The notes beneath the pieces were generated by a model. The model saw only the letters and a list, made by a program, of their open reading frames with translations. It made no database searches and was not told where the DNA came from. This document shows positions 6,522-8,795 of a stretch of 8,795 nt of DNA, one piece after another. The position numbers and the translations under genes were made by a program. Source of the stretch: CAZOHG01 sp964579725 (GTDB lineage: Bacteria; Zhuqueibacterota; JdFR-76; BMS3Abin05); contig CAZOHG010000101.1 in assembly GCA_964579725.1 (NCBI GenBank), forward strand, positions 1 through 8,795, written 5' to 3'. How positions within the stretch are numbered: the stretch's first letter is position 1; the number at the start of each line of letters is the position of its first letter.

Positions 6522-7925
6522 CTAAAAACCAAAATAGCTTTTCGCATTGTAATATGAAATATCCTGCACCATTTGTCCGATCTGTTTCATATCGTCCGGC
6601 AGCAGTCCCTTTTCCACATCTTCCCCCAACAAATTGGCCAGCACCCGCCGGAAATAATCGTGTCGGGAATACGAGAGAAAACTTCTCGAATCGGTTAACA
6701 TCCCCACAAATCGACTCAAAAGTCCCTGATTGGAAAGCGAATTGAGCTGGGCCTCAATGCCCTGTTTTTGATCCAGAAACCACCAGCCGGAGCCGAATTG
6801 CATCTTCCCCGGGACGGAGCCGTCCTGGAAATTGCCGATCATGGTTGCGACCATGTCGTTGTCCTTGGGGTTAATGTTGTACAAAATCGTTTTGGTCAAT
6901 TTTCCCTGGCTGGTGAGCCGATCGAGGAATTTGGCCAGATTTTTGGCGACGGGGGTGTCACCCATGGAATCGAAACCGGTATCGGGCCCCAAAAGACGGT
7001 ACATGCGGGAGTTGGTGTTGCGAATGGCACCGTAGTGAAATTGCTGCACCCAGCCCTTTTCAAAATCCATTTGGGCAAATTCCACCAACATGGCCGATTT
7101 AAACTTGCGCACGTCGGAGTCATCCGGCGTTTGTCCGCCGCGGACTTTTTTAAAAATCGCCTCGATTTCCTTCTCGGTGTACTCGTCTGCGTAAAATTCC
7201 TCAATCCCGTGGTCGGAAAGGCGGCAGCCCATCCGGGCGAAAAAGTCGTGGCGCTTTCGCAAGGCTTCCAAAAGACGGTCAAAGGTCGAAATGTCGGTGT
7301 CGGCCGCCTCACCCAATTTGTCAAGGTAACGGTTGAAATTTTCAGGTGATTCCACCGCCATGGCTTTGTCGGGGCGCCAGGCCGGAAAAACGCGCACTTC
7401 GAAGTCACTTTGCTGAAGCGCACGGTGGTATTCGAGAGAATCAACGGGATCGTCTGTGGTACAAATGACCTCCACATTCCATTTGCGAATCAAGTTCCGA
7501 CAGGAAAAGTCGTTTTGCTGCAGCATGGCCGTGCACTGGTTGTAAATGCGCTCGGCCGACTCGCGATTGAGAATTTCGGTGATTCCGAAGGGCTTCTTCA
7601 GTTCCATGTGCGTCCAATGGTAGAGGGGGTTCCGCATGGTGTAAGGAACGGTTTCTGCCCACTTCTTGAATTTTTCCCAATCGCTGGCATCTCCCGTAAT
7701 ATATTTTTCCGGAACGCCGTTGGCTCGCATGGCGCGCCATTTGTAATGATCGCCGGCCAGCCAAATTTGGGTGAGATTTTCAAATTTTCGGTCTTCGGCA
7801 ATGTCCTTTGGACTGATGTGGCAATGGTAATCGATGATAGGCATGGTTTCGGCATAATCGTGAAAAATGTTTCGAGCCGTGTCATTTTGCAGTAAGAAAT
7901 CGTCGTGAATAAAGGGGCGTGTCAT
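6522..7925 (-). CDS. uxaC: Uronate isomerase (glucuronate/galacturonate isomerase)
   Basis: Cytoplasmic enzyme that converts D-glucuronate to D-fructuronate and D-galacturonate to D-tagaturonate, the first step of bacterial hexuronate catabolism; a member of the amidohydrolase superfamily. The 467 residues match the ~470 of the family. Seen: YHCH (33-36) with the HxH pair His34/His36, NPLYHWTHMEL (99-109), CTTDDPVDSLEYH (155-167), WRPDKAM (183-189), RLSDHGIEEFYA (235-246), QFHYGAIRNTN (295-305), FGSGWWF (377-383), and the C-terminal TDSRSFLSYSRHDYFRR (411-427). The minus-strand ATG (7923-7925) follows AGAAAGGA (7933-7940) at a 7-base spacing. It converges with the ROK regulator and is divergent from a TonB-dependent receptor. 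No other uronate gene (uxaB, uxuA, kdgK) is in the window. I see no clear terminator after it. Confidence 0.97.
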   Translation of the reverse strand: MTRPFIHDDFLLQNDTARNIFHDYAETMPIIDYHCHISPKDIAEDRKFENLTQIWLAGDHYKWRAMRANGVPEKYITGDASDWEKFKKWAETVPYTMRNPLYHWTHMELKKPFGITEILNRESAERIYNQCTAMLQQNDFSCRNLIRKWNVEVICTTDDPVDSLEYHRALQQSDFEVRVFPAWRPDKAMAVESPENFNRYLDKLGEAADTDISTFDRLLEALRKRHDFFARMGCRLSDHGIEEFYADEYTEKEIEAIFKKVRGGQTPDDSDVRKFKSAMLVEFAQMDFEKGWVQQFHYGAIRNTNSRMYRLLGPDTGFDSMGDTPVAKNLAKFLDRLTSQGKLTKTILYNINPKDNDMVATMIGNFQDGSVPGKMQFGSGWWFLDQKQGIEAQLNSLSNQGLLSRFVGMLTDSRSFLSYSRHDYFRRVLANLLGEDVEKGLLPDDMKQIGQMVQDISYYNAKSYFGF

Positions 7926-7971
7926 GTCAAAATCCTTTCTCTTGTCCGTTTTTCGTGCGTCTTTCCCATTA

Positions 7972-7999
7972 ATTCTAATCGTTTGAAAATGAAAATCAA
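7972..7999 (-). promoter_or_regulatory. Possible promoter of uxaC (proximal)
   Basis: On the minus strand: -35 TTGATT (7994-7999), 16-base spacer, -10 TAGAAT (7972-7977). The start point would be near 7965, about 40 bases before the uxaC ATG. Confidence 0.45.
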
Positions 8000-8056
8000 G
8001 AGTTTTTTTAAGATAGAATCACAGGGAACAAAAAAGATTGAAAGAAAGCACCCCTG

Positions 8057-8072
8057 TTTGATTCAAATCAAA
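8057..8072. promoter_or_regulatory. CRP/FNR-type palindrome (TTGAT-N4-ATCAA)
   Basis: TTTGATT-CA-AATCAAA is a perfect 16-base inverted repeat, and its core TTGAT-TCAA-ATCAA (8058-8071) fits the FNR/ANR consensus exactly. It lies about 98 bases upstream of the proximal uxaC start point and next to the distal one. Binding by a CRP/FNR-family protein is inferred; the ROK regulator is the alternative candidate. Confidence 0.5.
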
Positions 8073-8080
8073 AGAAACAT

Positions 8081-8109
8081 ATTCTATCTATGTTTTGAGA
8101 TTGTGCAAA
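8081..8109 (-). promoter_or_regulatory. Possible promoter of uxaC (distal)
   Basis: On the minus strand: -35 TTTGCA (8104-8109), 17-base spacer, -10 TAGAAT (8081-8086). The start point near 8074 would touch the edge of the palindrome at 8057-8072, which would then act as an operator. Weaker -35 than consensus. Confidence 0.3.
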
Positions 8110-8188
8110 CAATTGCTTTAAAGACAGATGAGGATTCAAAGGAAAAAGACGGCAGGAATTGCGGGTAACCTCCTTTAATTTTGGAAAG

Positions 8189-8206
8189 TTTTTCTAATTA
8201 GGAAAA
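8189..8206. promoter_or_regulatory. Near-perfect 18-base palindrome upstream of receptor promoter
   Basis: TTTTTCTAATTAGGAAAA has a perfect CTAATTAG centre and TTTT/AAAA outer arms, with one T:G mismatch per half. Its centre is about 66 bases upstream of the predicted start point of the receptor gene, a spacing common for activator sites. Confidence 0.35.
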
Positions 8207-8228
8207 TGAAAATCTTATAAAAAAAGTA

Positions 8229-8257
8229 TTGACATTTAAACAGAAATATTTTATTAT
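8229..8257 (+). promoter_or_regulatory. Predicted strong sigma70-type promoter of TonB receptor gene
   Basis: Perfect -35 TTGACA (8229-8234), 17-base spacer, -10 TATTAT (8252-8257), with AT-rich upstream sequence. The start point near 8264 gives a leader of about 165 bases. Confidence 0.78.
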
Positions 8258-8274
8258 TTAATATGTAAATTCAG

Positions 8275-8295
8275 AAAACAAACAAACATTGTTTT
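8275..8295. promoter_or_regulatory. Inverted repeat at start of receptor transcript
   Basis: AAAACAA (8275-8281), 7-base spacer, TTGTTTT (8289-8295), perfect arms. It covers about +12 to +32 of the predicted transcript, a classic operator position. ROK repressors of the XylR type bind long AT-rich palindromes with CAAAC/GTTTG blocks, so this is a fair candidate site for the neighbouring regulator; inferred. Confidence 0.35.
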
Positions 8296-8428
8296 GAATG
8301 GGGGTCTTCTCTTAGTTTTGTGTCAAGTTTCAAACATTCGGGCGACGGGGATTTTGTCACCAAGCAATGCTTGATTTTGTTTTTCGGTCAATTGTTCTTA
8401 CGGCGCATCTAACTTTTAGGAGAAACCC

Positions 8429-8795
8429 ATGAAGCGAAAAAGCCTTTGTGTTCCTGCCGCGGTTTTTCTTTTCTTACTGTTTGAAATCCCTCTTTTTGCT
8501 GCGTCAAGCGGAACCATTAAGGGATTTGTTCGGGACGCCAAAACCCACGATCCGCTGCCCGGCGCCAATGTGTTTTTGGTCGGAACAACCATGGGAGCGG
8601 CTTCCGATATTCACGGAAAGTATGTCATTTTCAGCGTGCCGCCGGGCAAGTACGTTTTGCGGGCTCAATTCATTGGCTACAAAACGAAAAACGTCCCGAT
8701 TTTGGTTCAACCCGGCAAAACGATCACAAAAAACATTTACATGGATTACATCGGTGTTGTGAAAGGCAAAACGGTGGTCGTGACTGCGCAAGCGG
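8429..8795 (+). CDS. TonB-dependent outer-membrane receptor, N-terminal part (3' cut by window edge)
   Basis: Start of an outer-membrane beta-barrel transporter for energised uptake of a bulky ligand. The ATG at 8429 follows AGGAGA (8418-8423) and the frame is open to the window end (122 codons seen). Residues 1-25 form a signal peptide: MKRK, hydrophobic core AAVFLFLLF, and cleavage near FAA. Residues 29-106 form a carboxypeptidase-regulatory-like beta-sandwich: GTIKGFVRDAKTHDPLPGAN (28-47), the DIHGKY turn (60-65), PPGKY (71-75) and FIGYKT (81-86). VVVTAQA (116-122) is the usual lead into the plug domain. The plug and barrel are outside the window. Divergence from uxaC suggests a uronate-containing glycan as ligand; this is inferred. 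It could instead be an outer-membrane protein with the same N-terminal domain but no barrel. Confidence 0.85.
   Translation, partial: MKRKSLCVPAAVFLFLLFEIPLFAASSGTIKGFVRDAKTHDPLPGANVFLVGTTMGAASDIHGKYVIFSVPPGKYVLRAQFIGYKTKNVPILVQPGKTITKNIYMDYIGVVKGKTVVVTAQA

Larger units (their letters stand above)
7926..8428. other. Divergent control region between uxaC and TonB receptor gene (503 bases)
   Basis: AT-rich, no gene found. It holds two possible uxaC promoters on the minus strand (7972-7999 and 8081-8109), a perfect CRP/FNR-type palindrome (8057-8072), a second palindrome (8189-8206), a near-consensus + strand promoter (8229-8257), an inverted repeat just downstream of its predicted start point (8275-8295), and a small palindrome in the leader (8361-8373). 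A frame at 7905-8168 on the + strand is lysine-rich low-complexity and overlaps uxaC; I do not call it a gene. Confidence 0.65.

Noticed and set aside
6768..7349. 193-codon + strand frame antisense to uxaC
   Set aside because: Lies wholly inside the well-supported uxaC gene; its product shows no recognisable domain and mirrors the codon bias of uxaC.
7410..7895. 161-codon + strand frame antisense to uxaC
   Set aside because: Same reason: shadow of uxaC with no ribosome binding site or family motif.
8448..8762. 104-codon + strand frame inside the receptor gene
   Set aside because: Out of frame with the signal peptide and carboxypeptidase-regulatory-like domain that clearly define the true frame from 8429.

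Overview
The window looks like chromosomal DNA from a Gram-negative bacterium of the FCB type, perhaps a Calditrichota/KSB1-like lineage; this placement is an inference. It rests on an outer-membrane TonB-dependent receptor with an N-terminal carboxypeptidase-regulatory-like domain and a 'VVVTAQA' segment, a short-palindrome intergenic repeat of a style seen in FCB genomes, and near-consensus sigma70-type promoters. No 16S or other decisive marker is present. All genes share a moderate-GC codon style, and there are no tRNA or rRNA genes, CRISPR arrays, transposases or phage genes.

Left part (1-2740, + strand): the 3' part of ftsA (cut by the window edge), a 393-base non-coding stretch with a cluster of GC-rich hairpins and a strong orphan Shine-Dalgarno sequence, then a complete ftsZ closed by a strong terminator. 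This is the end of a division gene cluster, and FtsA would anchor FtsZ filaments to the membrane.

Middle part (2741-4932): rpmB (ribosomal protein L28, - strand), with its own terminator, is divergent from a two-gene unit, ppa (family I inorganic pyrophosphatase) and a DusB-type tRNA-dihydrouridine synthase. Back-to-back promoters with identical TTGCAT -35 boxes lie between rpmB and ppa. These are housekeeping functions.

Right part (4933-8795): a ROK-family winged-helix regulator with a consensus promoter and a long leader, a convergent uxaC (glucuronate/galacturonate isomerase, - strand), a 503-base divergent control region, and the start of a TonB-dependent receptor gene cut by the right edge. 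The likely reading is a small uronate-use module: receptor for uptake of uronate-bearing glycans, UxaC for the first catabolic step, ROK protein as sugar-responsive regulator. The divergent control region carries a perfect CRP/FNR-type palindrome, a second palindrome upstream of the receptor promoter, and an inverted repeat just downstream of its predicted start point.

I do not see a clearly new multi-gene system. The most interesting points are the control region at 7926-8428, the hairpin repeat between ftsA and ftsZ, the doubled C-terminal peptide motif of FtsZ, and a ROK regulator that has lost the usual zinc motif.
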